Shown here: piece by piece, positions 29,950-30,037 of the stretch
Position numbering within the stretch: the stretch's first letter is position 1
Layout: every line of letters begins with the position of its first letter
DNA from: Candidatus Pacearchaeota archaeon
GTDB taxonomy: Archaea > Nanoarchaeota > Nanoarchaeia > Pacearchaeales > GW2011-AR1
DNA: 30,037 nt
Reading direction: 5' to 3'
NCBI GenBank assembly: GCA_002690445.1
Contig: NZER01000455.1
Location: 1-30,037 of the forward strand
Notes under the pieces: generated by a model
What the model was told of the DNA's origin: nothing
The model's database searches: none
Seen by the model: only the letters and a program-made list of their open reading frames with translations
Made by a program: the position numbers and the translations under genes

Positions 29950-30037
29950 AGTTTCACATTCCCATATAACAGAAATATTCCACTAGTTATACCCTCGTTA
30001 CTCGCAGCCAATAACTCTTCATCCATCAACGTCACCA
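29946..30037 (-). CDS. C-terminal fragment of a gene cut by the window edge
   Basis: An open frame enters from the right edge and ends at TGA 29948-29946, encoding at least DEELLAASNEGITSGIFLLYG before its last residues NVKL. The stop overlaps the next ATG by 4 nt (ATGA), a junction typical of operons. Too little is visible to name it. It may be the partner gene of the methyltransferase. Confidence 0.4.
   Translation of the reverse strand, partial: VTLMDEELLAASNEGITSGIFLLYGNVKL

Noticed and set aside
1..30037. tRNA, rRNA, CRISPR array or insertion sequence
   Set aside because: I saw no cloverleaf with CCA-type end, no regularly spaced direct repeats and no transposase or integrase motif; a dedicated scan was not possible.

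Overview
The window reads as part of a tailed double-stranded DNA phage genome (Caudoviricetes) that infects a bacterium. It holds small and large terminase, portal, scaffold, HK97-type capsid protein and a connector, and it has two textbook sigma70 promoters. No tape-measure or tail-sheath gene is visible, and two giant proteins (982 and 1507 aa) lie between portal and scaffold. This suggests a short-tailed, podovirus-like particle with large internal or ejected proteins, but that is inference. The host cannot be named. The phage carries a class II (B12-dependent) ribonucleotide reductase. I found no tRNA, rRNA, integrase, transposase or CRISPR array.

Layout. Positions 1-741 hold two small genes and a GC-rich, hairpin-dense intergenic stretch. 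A consensus promoter (742-770) starts the virion arm on the + strand: TerS, TerL, portal, and the 982-aa and 1507-aa proteins. A second strong promoter (12122-12150) with a structured ~170-nt leader drives scaffold, major capsid protein, decoration-like protein, small virion proteins, a fibre-like beta-sandwich protein, a series of tiny genes (several encoding single membrane segments), a connector with a carbohydrate-binding-like insertion, and a 635-aa tail protein ending at 21330. The - strand arm runs from the right edge to 21336 and meets the virion arm tail to tail with 5 nt between stops. In transcription order it has an orphan-looking C5 cytosine methyltransferase, several tiny zinc-binding proteins, a uracil-DNA glycosylase/family A DNA polymerase fusion, an HExxH putative metallopeptidase, a metallophosphoesterase, class II ribonucleotide reductase split over two overlapping reading frames, another zinc-ribbon protein and a MazG/DUF1599-like helical protein.

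How it fits together. The - strand arm is a nucleotide and replication module: NrdJ makes dNTPs, the polymerase copies DNA with a uracil-excision domain on the same chain, and the last gene may be linked to nucleotide clean-up or base modification. The + strand arm builds and fills the head. Genes are packed extremely tightly, with start and stop codons overlapping by 1, 4, 7, 8 or 11 nt, so translation is probably coupled. Several genes too short for usual gene calling fit exactly into these overlaps.

Most unusual points: (1) two matching AT-rich inverted repeats with the same 11-nt core, directly before terL and before the scaffold gene; (2) the NrdJ split, where a +1 shift at CGA-T-AGG would restore one normal protein; (3) a leader RNA with a possible pseudoknot and a hairpin loop that copies the 16S rRNA anti-Shine-Dalgarno core; (4) the glycosylase-polymerase fusion; (5) a methyltransferase segment at the right end whose base composition differs from the rest.
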